64,000 bases of DNA from Cyanobium sp. CH-040. GTDB taxonomy: Bacteria > Cyanobacteriota > Cyanobacteriia > PCC-6307 > Cyanobiaceae. The notes under the pieces were generated by a model. The model was given only the letters and a program-made list of their open reading frames with translations. It was not told the DNA's origin and made no database searches. How positions within the stretch are numbered: the stretch's first letter is position 1; the number at the start of each line of letters is the position of its first letter. The stretch lies in contig NZ_JAGQCJ010000014.1 in NCBI RefSeq assembly GCF_024346135.1, positions 1 through 64,000 on the forward strand, written 5' to 3'. The position numbers were made by a program, and so were the translations under genes. Positions 1 through 9,747 of this stretch are shown here, piece after piece.

Positions 1-60
1 CACGGCCTCCGCCTTCTGCTGCGCCGTGAACCGGCGACGGGTCTTGGTGGGGTTCGACAT
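1..60 (-). CDS. IS3-family transposase OrfA, first 20 codons only
   Basis: An ATG at 58-60 on the minus strand opens a frame reading MSNPTKTRRRFTAQQKAEAV, which runs off the window. Basic N-termini of the type 'RRRFTxxQKxEAV' are typical of IS3-family OrfA proteins, whose N-terminal helix-turn-helix binds the element ends. Only the extreme N-terminus is present, so the subgroup cannot be named. Confidence 0.6.
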   Translation of the reverse strand, partial: MSNPTKTRRRFTAQQKAEAV

Positions 61-127
61 CGATGGACAGTCTGGTGGTCAGGACGTGACCCTTGTCGAC
101 TTGTCCTCAGAATCGGGGGAACCCCAC
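1..127 (-). mobile_element. End of an IS3-like insertion sequence, cut by the window edge
   Basis: The reading frame of hsdR stops matching its family at about position 128. The sequence from there to the window edge is a short non-coding leader followed by the start of an IS3-type OrfA. The putative element end, read on the minus strand, begins TGGGGTTCCCCCGATTCTGA near position 126. This is the only end visible, so neither the matching inverted repeat nor a target duplication can be checked. Assignment to IS3 rests on the first 20 residues of OrfA. Confidence 0.65.
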
Positions 128-1669
128 CTGGCGCATCGAGTACACGTGAAAAGGCTCGGGCCGGTTGGTGTCGCTGGCCGGCTCGGCGGGGTTGGGGCGT
201 CTGCCGAACAGCTCCAGCGTCTTGGCTTTGGGGGTAGCGGTGAAGGCCACGAAGGTGATGCCGGTGTCCTTGGCGCGGGCGGCCATCTGGGCGGCCAGCA
301 CGTCGTCCATGCTCACCTCGCCACCATCGTTCAGCTCGGCCAGCTCTTCTCCGCTGAGCACGGCCTTGAGTTTGGCGGCGGCCTCTCCGCTCTGGGAGCT
401 GTGCGCCTCATCGGCGATCACGGCGAAGCGTTTGCCCTGGGTGGCCGACAGCTTGCGCACCTCCTCCAGCGCGAAGGGGAAGGTCTGGATGGTGCAGACC
501 ACGATCTTCTTGTCGCCGGAGAGGGCCTCGGCGAGCTTGCTGCTCTTGCTGCCCTCATCATTGGTGATGCTGGCCACCACGCCGGTCGTGCGTTGGAAGT
601 CGAACAACGCCTCCTGGAGCTGGGTGTCGATCACGTTGCGATCGGAGACGACCAGCACCGTGTCGAACACCTTGCGGTTGTCGTCGTCGTGCAGTTCGGC
701 GAGGAAGTGGGCAGACCAGGCGATCGACTTGGTCTTCCCTGAACCGGCCGAGTGCTGCACCAGGAACTTGCCTCCCGCACCCTCAGCCAGCACAACAGCC
801 AGGAGCTTGCGGGTGACATCCAGCTGGTGGTAGCGGGGGAAGACCACCTCCTTGATCTGCTTCTTCTTGTCGCGGCTGGCCACCAGATAGCGGCCAAGGA
901 TCTCCAGCCAGCTGTGGCGTTCCCACACCTCCTCCCAGAGGTAGCCGGTGCGGTAGCCACGCTCGGGGTCGAGAGGGTTGCCGGCGCCGCCATCGTCGCC
1001 ACGGTTGAAGGGAAGGAAGGTGGTGCCTGGGCCGAGGAGCTTGGTCGTCATGCGCACCTCCCGGGTGCTCACGGCGAAATGCACCAGGGCACCACTGGGG
1101 AAGGAGAGCAGCGGTTCTGGGCTCTGCCCCTTGGGCCTGGGGTTGCGATCGAAGCGGTACTGATCCACCGCATCGTCGATCGACTGCGTGAAGTCGGTCT
1201 TCAGCTCGGCCGTGGCCACCGGGATGCCGTTGAGGAACAGCACGAGGTCGATGCTGTTCTCGTTGTGAGTGGAGTAGCGCAGCTGCCGCATCACCCTCAG
1301 CCGGTTGGCGGTGTACCGGCTGAGGATCTCGGGGTTAAGGGCGAGGGCCGGCTTGAACTGGGCCAGCTGCAGCGGCTTCCTGAGGCCAAGGAGGTCGATG
1401 CCCTGGCGGAGCACGTCCAGGGTGCCGCGCTGATCCAACTGAGCCCGCAGGCGGTTCAGCAGGGTGTCGGCCGCATTGGCGCCATGATTCTTCTGCAGCA
1501 CCTCCCAGGCGTCGGGTTGCGTTTCCTGGACCCAGGCCAGCAGGTCGGCGGGGAAGACAGCACGGGCTCGGTCGTAGGCAGCGGCATCGCCCTCGGCATA
1601 GAGCCAGCCATGAGCACGCAGGTGCTGAGCGATCTCGGCTTCGAAGTTGATCTCCTTGTGAAGGCTCAT
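107..1669 (-). pseudogene. hsdR: Type I restriction endonuclease HsdR, truncated by an IS insertion
   Basis: The frame encodes the N-terminal half of a type I R subunit, the ATP-dependent translocase and nuclease of the restriction complex. Visible parts are a PD-(D/E)xK nuclease core (D141, then AELK at about 154-157), Walker A AGSGKT at 308-313, DEAH at 420-423 and FTATP at 476-480. Family members continue past 'PFHVYSMRQ' for several hundred residues. Here the match stops at residue 514, and six foreign residues from the IS end lead to a stop at 107-109. The second RecA lobe, the helical domain and the C-terminus are missing, so restriction should be inactive. The start ATG overlaps the preceding DUF4268 stop codon as ATGA, showing translational coupling in one operon. 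Confidence 0.85.
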
Positions 1670-2610
1670 TGGTGCCCCACCGTGAGGGTCTTCAGCACAT
1701 GCCGTAGGGCCTGCTCCAGCTGGGTCATTGCTTCAACCAGCTTCGCCTGAATGGCTGGCCACTCCTCCTCGGGCGATCGATAACCGCCTGGGAGATCAAT
1801 CCGGAGGCGACAGGCACGGCGACTGTCGAGTCGCTGCCAACTGACCGGAAAGCTAATGGCGTTGTCGATCTGGGCCTGGGAGACCAGTAGCTCATCGAAG
1901 ATCCGAGTGTTCTCCTCCTCAGCATCCTTACCGCGATCGATGTACAGTTCTGCTCCGCACTCGCTTTGGGTGACGACGTAATTCAGGTTCAGCCCTCGGA
2001 TGCCTGAAGAGACACCAAGCCATGAGTAGGAACCTGGAGTGATGTGGGAATGAAGCTTTGCGCCGGGGTGTGCGACCAGAGCAGTCCACCAACGCTTGCG
2101 GATGTCGTATCGCTCCGCCAACTCCTGCTTGGCTCGCCCCGTTTCCTTCGCCTCTTCTGATGGGCCGACGATCAAGGTGAGGAGAGGTGCTGCAGGTGAA
2201 TCGCCAATCCGCACAGCCTCGACCTTCACTAGATAGAAGTCCGCATTGCCCGACTCATTCAGCCAAGCCATGGCAGCAACGTGTTCTGGCCTAGGTTCGG
2301 AAACGATCCAGATCCCACCCCTGGCGCTTCGGGCGGTGAGGTAGGTGATGAGCTTGCCCAGGTGGTCGTGGTTGCTCTTCTCAAGTTGGTTCTCGATCAC
2401 ATAGGTCGTGCCATCCTCGTCCTCAGCGACGAGATCAATGCTGAACGAACCCGCTGCCTGCTCCCGATCTGCCGTGACGAGATTGAGATCGAGGGAATCG
2501 TTGAGAATGTCGATGTTCTCCTGTAACCATTGGGTGAAGTCGTACGCTTCATGTTTCCAAACCTCACGCAGAGGAACCCGTTGGAGCTTGCCGATCGATG
2601 CGTGGATCAT
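1666..2610 (-). CDS. DUF4268-type, nuclease-like protein inside a type I RM operon
   Basis: This 314-residue protein has an N-terminal domain resembling PD-(D/E)xK nucleases: a strand 'SFSIDLVAED' with a key Asp, then 'TYVIENQLEKSNHDHLGK' supplying Glu and Gln in place of the usual ExK (roughly residues 54-86). The C-terminal half, from 'KRWWTALVAHPGAK' onward, fits the DUF4268 family. Proteins of this family recur beside type I restriction genes, but I know of no established role for them. It overlaps hsdS upstream and hsdR downstream by 4 bp each, so it is co-translated with the complex. A nuclease or accessory DNA-binding role is inference. Confidence 0.75.
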   Translation of the reverse strand: MIHASIGKLQRVPLREVWKHEAYDFTQWLQENIDILNDSLDLNLVTADREQAAGSFSIDLVAEDEDGTTYVIENQLEKSNHDHLGKLITYLTARSARGGIWIVSEPRPEHVAAMAWLNESGNADFYLVKVEAVRIGDSPAAPLLTLIVGPSEEAKETGRAKQELAERYDIRKRWWTALVAHPGAKLHSHITPGSYSWLGVSSGIRGLNLNYVVTQSECGAELYIDRGKDAEEENTRIFDELLVSQAQIDNAISFPVSWQRLDSRRACRLRIDLPGGYRSPEEEWPAIQAKLVEAMTQLEQALRHVLKTLTVGHQ

Positions 2611-3968
2611 GCGGCAACCTCAGCTGGAACGACACCACGCACGTCGATCTGGCCGCTAACGGCGGCGGAGATCAGAGCGGAGCGGCGCTCCTGCAGGAGG
2701 GCAACAGCTCTGGAAGCATCTGTCATCAGGTCATCAAGGTCCTTTGTAATAGCGGCAACCTTGTCGACGATTGCGTCTTGCTCACACAACGGAGGCAGAG
2801 GAGTGACGAGAGTTTTCACATCAGGCATTCCAATTGTCTTAAGAGTGGCCCCTGCCGTCAGTCGATCAAGCTCCGCAGTCATCGAACGCAAACGCAATAA
2901 CAGGTATTCAGGCCTTAGTTCCTCACTGCAAACCCAAGCGATGAAGTGTTGGGAAACTGCCATTGGCCTAGTGGTTATGGCACAGCGGCCGATAGTTGCA
3001 TCGCGTGAGAACACAACTACTCGTTCGGGCAATAGCCTAGCGGAAGAATTTTCTATGCCAAGCGAATTGATCGAGTAAGCTGTTTCGGTGATGTAGTCAT
3101 GATCTCTAAGATAGCCAGTGTCATTCAGGGACACCCAGGGGATGTCGCAGTTCTGCCAGTAGGCATTAATCTTCCGATCAGGTGTATGGCCACTCTCCAT
3201 GCGAGCAACGTGCTTCATTCGCTTGATCTCCCAATGCTCCGGCACCTTCCCCAGCCACTCCACCCCTGAGTCCTTCATAGGCACGTCTGGGTTCAACCCC
3301 TTGGTGACGGCATGGGAGATCGCGGCCTGGCGCTTCTCTTGGAGCAGCTCGATCAGCTGCTGCTGCTCGGCGATCAGTGCGTCGATCTTGGCGGTTTCGT
3401 GGTCGAGGAACGATAGAAGCTGGATCTGCTCGGCTTTCGGCGGAAGGGAAAGCGCAATTCGACCAATTATTCCTGCATTTAGGTTTGCAAGCCCAGTCGT
3501 AGAACTTGAATAGTAGTTAAACTGATGTCGAGAGATGTCACTATTTAGCCAGTACCAAACAAGTTTTGGAAGCAACATCGAGCAGGGTGTGATTCTCTGC
3601 ATGAAGTTCGAGTAGCAACAAGACAGCGCCTCGACTTCGTCTGTGACAAGGGAAGTCTTTCCAATGTGTAGACTGCTACCGCTTGATTTTGTAATCACCA
3701 GGTCCCCAGACTTAAGGGATGCTCCTTTTTTCTCTTTCTCGGACAGATAGCGATATGCCGGCTGATCGATTACCCATAGTCCGTCAACGGTCTGCTCTGT
3801 AGAGCGCAGAACAATTGTGTCACTCCTTCCTGTCGGCTCCTCTCCCCAAACCCCACCATTATTAGCAGTCAAACAGTTCTTGAGTTGTTTGACCTCCCAA
3901 TGCTCCGGCACCTCTCCCAGCCACTCAACGCCGCTATCCTTGTATGCCGGATACCTGGGAAAGCTCAT
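2607..3968 (-). CDS. hsdS: Type I restriction-modification specificity subunit HsdS
   Basis: HsdS chooses the bipartite DNA target for the methylase and restriction complex. The 453 residues show the classic duplicated layout: '[18 protein letters not shown]' opens the first target-recognition domain near residue 10, and '[18 protein letters not shown]' opens the second near residue 230. Each half ends in a conserved helical spacer containing '[17 protein letters not shown]' or '[17 protein letters not shown]'. The length is normal for the family. Base composition dips in the variable domains, as expected for parts exchanged by recombination. It overlaps hsdM and the DUF4268 gene by 4 bp each. 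Confidence 0.93.
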   Translation of the reverse strand: MSFPRYPAYKDSGVEWLGEVPEHWEVKQLKNCLTANNGGVWGEEPTGRSDTIVLRSTEQTVDGLWVIDQPAYRYLSEKEKKGASLKSGDLVITKSSGSSLHIGKTSLVTDEVEALSCCYSNFMQRITPCSMLLPKLVWYWLNSDISRHQFNYYSSSTTGLANLNAGIIGRIALSLPPKAEQIQLLSFLDHETAKIDALIAEQQQLIELLQEKRQAAISHAVTKGLNPDVPMKDSGVEWLGKVPEHWEIKRMKHVARMESGHTPDRKINAYWQNCDIPWVSLNDTGYLRDHDYITETAYSINSLGIENSSARLLPERVVVFSRDATIGRCAITTRPMAVSQHFIAWVCSEELRPEYLLLRLRSMTAELDRLTAGATLKTIGMPDVKTLVTPLPPLCEQDAIVDKVAAITKDLDDLMTDASRAVALLQERRSALISAAVSGQIDVRGVVPAEVAA

Positions 3969-5989
3969 GCCGACAGCCCTCCGATCATCTCCAGGATCCG
4001 ATCCGTCACCTGCTTAAGCTCTGCGTCGATCACCTCCAAGGGCCGGGGTGGGGTGAACACATAGAAGTGGCGGTTGAAGGGGATCTCGTAGCCGACCTTG
4101 GTCTTGTCATGGTCGATCCAGGCATCCGGCACGTGGGGTAGCACCTCCCTTGCGAAGTAGGTCTCCACGTCTTCGGAGAGCGGCACGTTCTCCGTATCCC
4201 GCAGGCTACTGTCGGCCTGTGGCTTCCCCTTCGCCTTGCCCCGCTGGCCCAGCACCACGTTGCCGGCCTCGTCGCGCAGAGGCCGCTCCACCGTGATTGT
4301 GCGGTAGCCGAAGTCCTCGTTGCGGAAGATCTTGCTGATGGGCTTGCCGTCCTTCTCCACTTCCTCGAAGCGACCGAAGACCTGGGTGATCTCCTCGATG
4401 TGCTCAGGGCTCAACTCCTTGCGCTTGCTGCCCAGGCTCTTGCGCATCTTCTGCCAGAAGCCGCTGGCGTCGATCAGCTGCACCTTGCCCTTACGCGCTT
4501 CAGGCTTGCGGTTGGACAGGATCCAGATGTAGGTGCTGATGCCCGTGTTGTAGAACATGTCGGTGGGCAGAGCCACGATCGCCTCCAGCAGATCGTTCTC
4601 CAGCACGTAGCGGCGGATCTCGCTTTCGCCTGAGCCAGCTCCCCCGGTGAACAGTGGCGAGCCGTTCAGCACGATGCCGATGCGGCTGCCGCCTTCGCTC
4701 GCTGGGCGCATCTTGCTGATCAGGTGCAGCAGGAACAGCAGTGACCCATCGCTGACCCTAGGCAGGCCGGGGCCGAAGCGACCCTCGTAGCCCATCAGCT
4801 CGGCTTGCTTGCGGATCTCCTTCTCGATCTTCTTCCAGTCCACCCCGAATGGTGGATTGGAGAGCATGTAGTCGAACAGCAGCTCCTGAAGGCCGTCGTC
4901 GCTGAGCGTGTTGCCGAAGATGATGTTGCGGATGTCCTGGCCCTTGATCAGCATGTCGGCCTTGCAGATCGCGTAGGACTCCGGGTTCAGCTCCTGGCCG
5001 TACATCACCAGCCGGGCCAGCGGGTTGTGCTCCACCACGTGCTCCTCGCTGACGCTCAGCATCCCGCCGGTGCCCACGGCCGGGTCGTAGAGGGTACGCA
5101 CCACACCCGGCTTGCTGAGGGCGTCGTCGTCTTCGATGAACAGCAGGTTCACCATCAGCCGGATCACCTCCCGGGGGGTGAAGTGCTCCCCGGCGGTCTC
5201 GTTGGATTCCTCAGCGAACCTGCGGATCAGCTCCTCGAACACGGTGCCCATCTCGGCGTTGCTCACCACCTCCGGGTGCAGGTTGATCCCCGCGAAGCGT
5301 TCGGTGACCAGGTAGAGCAGGCCGGCCTTGGCCAGCTTGTCGATCTGGGTGTGGAACTCGAAGCTCTCGAAGATGTCCCGCACGGCGGGGGAGAACCCCT
5401 GCATGTAGGCCCGTAGGTTCTCGCCGATGTGGTCCTGGTCCCCCATCAGCCGCTTCATGTCGAGCGGTGAGGTGTTGTAGAAGAGCAGGCCGGCCCTCTT
5501 GAGCAGGAACGGCTCGGGGTTCAGGCCGGAGGCTTCCCGCAGCTCCTTCTCGGCCAGCACGTCGGCCTTGGTGGCCTCCAGCACACAGTCCAGCCGCCGC
5601 AGCAGGGTGAACGGCAGGATCACCTTGCCGAAGTCGCTGCGCTTGTAGTCGCCCCGCAGCAGGTCGGCGACTGCCCAGATGAAAGAGGAGAGGTTCTGCT
5701 TGCCGGTGGGCTGGGGGCCGACTGGTGCTGAAGCTGCCGTCATGCTGCGCTGAGGAGTGGACTGAACCGAGGGACCTAGTGAGGGTGGCGTGGCCGCCCC
5801 AGCCAGCGCAACAGAGCCCCCGCGCCCCCTGCCGTTCACCACGATGCCCTTGGCCACCAGCTCGGCCTTCACAGCGTCGTAGGTGGCCTCGTCCCAGTCC
5901 AGAAGCGCCCGCAGCTTGCCGTTCCCGGCTTGGCCCTGCAGGGCCTCCAGGGCACCGAGGAACTCGTCGAGCTGCTCCTGGTCGGGCAT
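3965..5989 (-). CDS. hsdM: Type I N6-adenine DNA methyltransferase HsdM with N-terminal winged-helix-like extension
   Basis: The methylase subunit transfers a methyl group from SAM to adenine at sites chosen by HsdS. Counting from the chosen ATG (674 residues), the SAM-binding motif DPAVGTGGM lies at 302-310 and the catalytic NPPF at 378-381, preceded by the usual helical domain from about 99. Residues 1-64 form a separate small domain ending in 'GRGRGGSV', which looks like the winged-helix-type extension seen in some type I subunits. The frame stays open upstream to 6220, but those codons read like non-coding DNA, so the ATG at 5989 is preferred. No strong ribosome-binding site precedes it. 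It is the first gene of the operon, and modification may persist although restriction is broken. Confidence 0.9.
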   Translation of the reverse strand: MPDQEQLDEFLGALEALQGQAGNGKLRALLDWDEATYDAVKAELVAKGIVVNGRGRGGSVALAGAATPPSLGPSVQSTPQRSMTAASAPVGPQPTGKQNLSSFIWAVADLLRGDYKRSDFGKVILPFTLLRRLDCVLEATKADVLAEKELREASGLNPEPFLLKRAGLLFYNTSPLDMKRLMGDQDHIGENLRAYMQGFSPAVRDIFESFEFHTQIDKLAKAGLLYLVTERFAGINLHPEVVSNAEMGTVFEELIRRFAEESNETAGEHFTPREVIRLMVNLLFIEDDDALSKPGVVRTLYDPAVGTGGMLSVSEEHVVEHNPLARLVMYGQELNPESYAICKADMLIKGQDIRNIIFGNTLSDDGLQELLFDYMLSNPPFGVDWKKIEKEIRKQAELMGYEGRFGPGLPRVSDGSLLFLLHLISKMRPASEGGSRIGIVLNGSPLFTGGAGSGESEIRRYVLENDLLEAIVALPTDMFYNTGISTYIWILSNRKPEARKGKVQLIDASGFWQKMRKSLGSKRKELSPEHIEEITQVFGRFEEVEKDGKPISKIFRNEDFGYRTITVERPLRDEAGNVVLGQRGKAKGKPQADSSLRDTENVPLSEDVETYFAREVLPHVPDAWIDHDKTKVGYEIPFNRHFYVFTPPRPLEVIDAELKQVTDRILEMIGGLSA

Positions 5990-6534
5990 CAGGTGGGGGG
6001 TGACCCTGTGGGCATTTTGAGGAGGCCGGACGGATCTGCCTGCGATCAGAGCGACTTTGTCGGTTCCCACTGCATGCAGATGGGCAACCGCTAATCCCTG
6101 ATGGATCTCTGAACCGACGCGTCCATCCAAACAGAGTCCTGGGCCATTCTGGTCAGCATTGTTACTCTTCTGATCCATTAAATTCTCAGGCTCGGGGGCA
6201 ATGACACTGCCTAAGGCCATTCAGGCCATTAAGGCACAGCGCCTTGCAAGACTGCAATTATGGCCGACCTGATCAAAGTCTCAATCCGAGGCATCGCTAT
6301 AGAGCGAGTGACAAGACTCTTGAGTTAGACCTGAGGCAATTGACTATGAGGTATAGCCCCTTCTCTTGACCAGAGAAATAACGGCAGCGATAGTCTCAGT
6401 CAATTCGGATCTATCTGGGGCCGCTTATTTCTGCTAGCTTCTGGCTATTGCAGCAGATGCATCCTCGGCCGGGCGCACCCTTCTGGTCGACGACTTTTGC
6501 TGTCGGCAAATAAGCACTCTGTCCTAATTGAGCT
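5990..6534. other. Divergent intergenic region between hsdM and the primase-helicase gene
   Basis: About 545 bp without a convincing gene. It must hold the promoters for the restriction operon (leftward) and the replication gene (rightward). The part nearest 6535 is AT-rich. A TTGACT at 6340-6345 resembles a -35 box, but no well-spaced -10 was found. No repeats or palindromes stood out. Confidence 0.5.
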
Positions 6535-9399
6535 ATGACTGAACCTGGTAACGACACCTCATCTGAATCTGAAGAACACAATTCATCTTTATTTGAAGGG
6601 GAGCGTGTCTTCGACCTCTGGAAGCGAGGGGTCTTCCCCTCCCACTGGGCGATCATTCCTGTAGCAGGAAAGGACACCTACGTCTCAGGCTGGCAGAACG
6701 AAGCACTGTCTGAGAAGCAGTGCGAGTCTGAATACCGCGCCAAGAGCGCCTATCGCGGGCTCGGGGTGGTCACCGGTCGCCTCTCCCATGGCCTGGTGGC
6801 GATTGACATCGATGGGCCCGAGGCTGACGCGAGGCTGAAAGCCGTGCTCGGGGATGCCTACGAGCCGCTGGGCGAGGAGACGACGATGTCGTGGACGTCT
6901 GGAAAGCCAGGTCGGAGGCAGATTCTGTACCGGCTTCCGGAGTTCTTGTATAAGGAACTGGATCACGTCAATAAGTTAGTTTTGCGTCTGGACGGCACTT
7001 GGGGGCTGGAGCAGGACGACCTCCAGACCCGCAAGGCGGCTGAAAACGACTACGAAGAGGTCGTTATACGCTTCAACAAGTGCCAGAGCGTTCTTCCAAA
7101 CAGCCCGCATCCAGATACCAAGAAGCCGTACCGGTTCCTGAACTACAACGGGGGCAAGCCTGCTGAGGCCCCAGCCTGGCTGTGCGATGTGATGGGCTCG
7201 TTCCGCGAGCCTGTGGAGTTCCTCTCCGAGGAGGATCTGCGTGACCTGACCGACGAGGTTGGAGAAACCCTGCTGCCGCCGCCTCAGATCCGAGGCTGGT
7301 TCTTCAAGAAAGACGGCCCGGTCCAGAACGCATTGATACCGAGGCTGGAGGATCTGATCTTCAAGCACCCGAACTTCAAGAGGTGGAAGCCTCGCGGGGG
7401 TTCCCGGCCTCAGATGATGAACTACTGCCCCTGGCATGGTGGCTCGTCGGGGACAGCGTTCCAGTTCAACCCCGAGAACGGTTGCTGGGACTGCAAAGCC
7501 TGCGGGGTTGGTGGTGACGTCCTCGACTTCGTCCACAAGGTGGAGACCGGGGACATGGCTGTGGGCAAACCCACGGGCCCCGCCCTGGAGAAGTACGTCC
7601 AGCGGATCGTGACCGAACTCGGGTTCCACTACCCGGATGATGCGCTGCCGGTGCAGAAGACCACCGAGGTGCCGAAGGTCACCATGGGGGCGGATGAGTT
7701 CCTTGAGCAGTTGCTCAAGATCTACAAGGACAACAAGAACCCGGCTGTCCAGTTGGACAAGATGGCCCTGCTGGCGCTGGAAACAGGACGCCGGATGTCT
7801 GGCTTCCAGTGCATGGAGGCTCTCAACGAGTACCGCTACTTCAAGAAGAGCGAGGAGGCCAACAACGCTGAGTGGTGGGAGGGGGTCCAGAGACTCAACC
7901 CGGTGATCCCCGATCTACTGGTGAAGCCCTCCCAGGTGATCCTCCATGCCGCAGGCGGGCTCGGGAAGACCTCAACCTGCCTGGCCCTGGTCAGAGCGAT
8001 CCTGAACCGCAAGACGATGAAGGTCCGGGGCCTCGATGTCGAGGCAGCCGAAGGCAACGTCCTCTGGATCAGCAACGACCAGTCGGTCGGAAAGCTGCTG
8101 CAGGACTGCGAGGACAATGATATTGACTACAAGTCACATCGGTTCATTGTCAAGAGCTACTTCCAGCTCAACCATGTGCAGAAGATGCGGGAGTGGATCC
8201 TCAAGTACAAGCCAATCTTGGTGGTTGTAGACAGCCTCGGGAGTGCCTCCACCCGCATGCAGGCCGAGGAGCACAAGAAGGCGTTCGCCATGCCTCTCTA
8301 CGAGTACGCCGCGATGAACGGCAGCAACGACGAGGACGGCTTCCCGGCGACCTGCTTCTTGTGGATCCACCACGACAACGCTCAGGGAGAGCTTCGGGGG
8401 ACCCGCTACCTGGCCGCAGCGGTGGATGAGACCTGGCACCTCCGGAAGCCCACGGACGAGGAGCTGGAGAGCCTCAGGGAGCGGGGCAGGAAGGCGGAAG
8501 CCTGCCGGATGATCCAGATCGGGAAGTCCAGGCTCGGGAGGGAGGGGGACCTGTTGGTCAGCGAGAGGAATGTGGACTTTGAGTTCACGTTGGATGACTA
8601 CACGCCAACGCAGAGGAGGGAGAACAACGGGCAGGGGGATCCGGATCCTTACACGATGGTGCTGAAGGTCTTGAAAGACAGGACCGAGGATCCGGAGAAT
8701 GATCCAATGACGGTCGCTGAGATCTATGACGAGATCAAGTCGATGTGTATCGGGCTCGGGTTGAAGGTCCCTTCAGACAGGAGCGTGAGGAACTGGGTCG
8801 GCCGGTGGGTCAAGAAGGGGCTGGTGAAGGAAGGGAAGAAGCGGGTCTCAGGTGAGAAGGGGCGGCCAGCCCCCACCTACCGGGTCAACAGCTCCTCCCC
8901 CCTATATATGCACGATTATGAAGGTATTTTTTCCGAAAATACCCCAAATCAATTGGGGGAGAAGGGAAGTGATTTTCGGAACGACCCCAATTTCGGAAAG
9001 GCAGATCTTTCCGAAAATGCCCCTGATTCCGAAAATCCCGAGGACGTTCCAAGCGTCTCGGGTGGGACTCCCGAGACCGGTCAGGCATTTTCGGAAAGGG
9101 CGGCCGAAACCAGTGAGACCTGGGAATCGTTCCGTAAATCAGATCCCACGCCCCGCAATGGATCTCAGGCAATTTCGGAAAAAGGAGCGGTAGAGGCACA
9201 TATAGGGGGGTCTGGCCCCGAGAACGGCGAGTTCTACCCGGATGGGGTCACCCCGGTCTGGACCCCTGGTGGGGCGCCCATGACCGAAGACCAGTTCATG
9301 TGGGAGTTCTTCTACGACGACATGCTTCGAGATCTGGAAGCGGAGCGGCGGGCTGAAACCAAGAATGGGGAGGCTTTGACACAGTCGAGCTGTGGGTGA
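6535..9399 (+). CDS. Primase-polymerase / zinc finger / RecA-like helicase replication protein
   Basis: This 954-residue protein combines replication domains typical of mobile elements. Residues about 30-230 fit a bifunctional primase-polymerase (Prim-Pol) domain, with 'GLVAIDIDG' giving the two metal-binding Asp residues (91 and 93). Residues 298-323 form a CHC2-like zinc finger (CPWH, then CWDCKAC). A RepA/AAA_25-type ATPase follows, with Walker A AAGGLGKTS at about 472-480, Walker B ILVVVDS at about 561-567 and a sensor-like 'HHDNAQGELRGTRYLAAA'. A winged-helix-like part lies near 700-770, and the last 190 residues are low complexity. It probably primes and unwinds the element's own DNA. 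A tyrosine recombinase gene follows, suggesting an integrative element or satellite. The low-complexity tail coincides with the repeat array at 8927-9183. Confidence 0.85.
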   Translation: MTEPGNDTSSESEEHNSSLFEGERVFDLWKRGVFPSHWAIIPVAGKDTYVSGWQNEALSEKQCESEYRAKSAYRGLGVVTGRLSHGLVAIDIDGPEADARLKAVLGDAYEPLGEETTMSWTSGKPGRRQILYRLPEFLYKELDHVNKLVLRLDGTWGLEQDDLQTRKAAENDYEEVVIRFNKCQSVLPNSPHPDTKKPYRFLNYNGGKPAEAPAWLCDVMGSFREPVEFLSEEDLRDLTDEVGETLLPPPQIRGWFFKKDGPVQNALIPRLEDLIFKHPNFKRWKPRGGSRPQMMNYCPWHGGSSGTAFQFNPENGCWDCKACGVGGDVLDFVHKVETGDMAVGKPTGPALEKYVQRIVTELGFHYPDDALPVQKTTEVPKVTMGADEFLEQLLKIYKDNKNPAVQLDKMALLALETGRRMSGFQCMEALNEYRYFKKSEEANNAEWWEGVQRLNPVIPDLLVKPSQVILHAAGGLGKTSTCLALVRAILNRKTMKVRGLDVEAAEGNVLWISNDQSVGKLLQDCEDNDIDYKSHRFIVKSYFQLNHVQKMREWILKYKPILVVVDSLGSASTRMQAEEHKKAFAMPLYEYAAMNGSNDEDGFPATCFLWIHHDNAQGELRGTRYLAAAVDETWHLRKPTDEELESLRERGRKAEACRMIQIGKSRLGREGDLLVSERNVDFEFTLDDYTPTQRRENNGQGDPDPYTMVLKVLKDRTEDPENDPMTVAEIYDEIKSMCIGLGLKVPSDRSVRNWVGRWVKKGLVKEGKKRVSGEKGRPAPTYRVNSSSPLYMHDYEGIFSENTPNQLGEKGSDFRNDPNFGKADLSENAPDSENPEDVPSVSGGTPETGQAFSERAAETSETWESFRKSDPTPRNGSQAISEKGAVEAHIGGSGPENGEFYPDGVTPVWTPGGAPMTEDQFMWEFFYDDMLRDLEAERRAETKNGEALTQSSCG
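8897..9210. repeat. Long-range inverted repeat bracketing an iteron-like array
   Basis: CCCCCCTATATATGC at 8897-8911 and GCACATATAGGGGGG at 9196-9210 are inverted copies matching at 14 of 15 positions, about 285 bp apart. Both lie inside the coding sequence of the replication protein and exactly flank the cluster of TTTCCGAAAA-type motifs. Coincidence of both signals in one 314-bp stretch suggests a DNA-level function such as an origin or regulatory site, but this is inference. Confidence 0.7.
8927..9183. repeat. Iteron-like array of eight TTTCCGAAAA-type motifs
   Basis: The motif TTTCCGAAAA or its reverse TTTTCGGAAA, allowing trimmed ends, occurs at 8929-8940, 8973-8981, 8990-8999, 9008-9017, 9027-9036, 9088-9097, 9130-9138 (one mismatch, TTCCGTAAA) and 9172-9183. 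Four copies point each way. The centres of copies two to five are 18 bp apart; three of the other gaps are 41-43 bp. The array sits in the low-complexity coding tail of the primase-helicase gene. Iterons within or beside a rep gene are a known feature of plasmid and phage origins; calling this an origin is inference. Confidence 0.75.
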
Positions 9400-9747
9400 A
9401 AAATCCCAATCCTGCCTCGATAATCAGTCATATCCATCGCGCTGAGAGTCGATTCCAGACTCAACTATTGACTCGGTAAGAGGGTTGTTGGTTAGAAAGA
9501 ACTCGACTCAAACGGCCAGTCACTGGACTTAGATGTCAAGAGTTGAACCGCAGGGTCATCAATTCCTGTCGAGCGACTGCATTCCACGCCCTTGAGAAGT
9601 TGACAAGATCATCATCAAGGTGTTATCAATGAGCCCTGTTGTCTCAGGCAGTCTCACCCACGGATTGGCCTCCATTGACTCCTCAGATGTCCAAGCAACA
9701 CTGGCGAGTTGTTGTTATGATCGAAACACCAACTCCTTGAGCCTGCC
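9400..9747. other. Intergenic region between the replication gene and the recombinase
   Basis: About 350 bp with no recognised gene. The pentamer GACTC or its complement occurs at 9446-9450, 9458-9462, 9470-9474 and 9505-9509. Such clustering could mark recombinase arm sites, but the motif is too short to be persuasive. No terminator hairpin with a T-run was found. Confidence 0.35.

Noticed and set aside
107-5989. Possibility that the restriction locus is a BREX, DISARM or other composite defence system
   Set aside because: No helicase, phosphatase, protease or methylase typical of those systems is present; the genes fit a plain type I system plus DUF4268.
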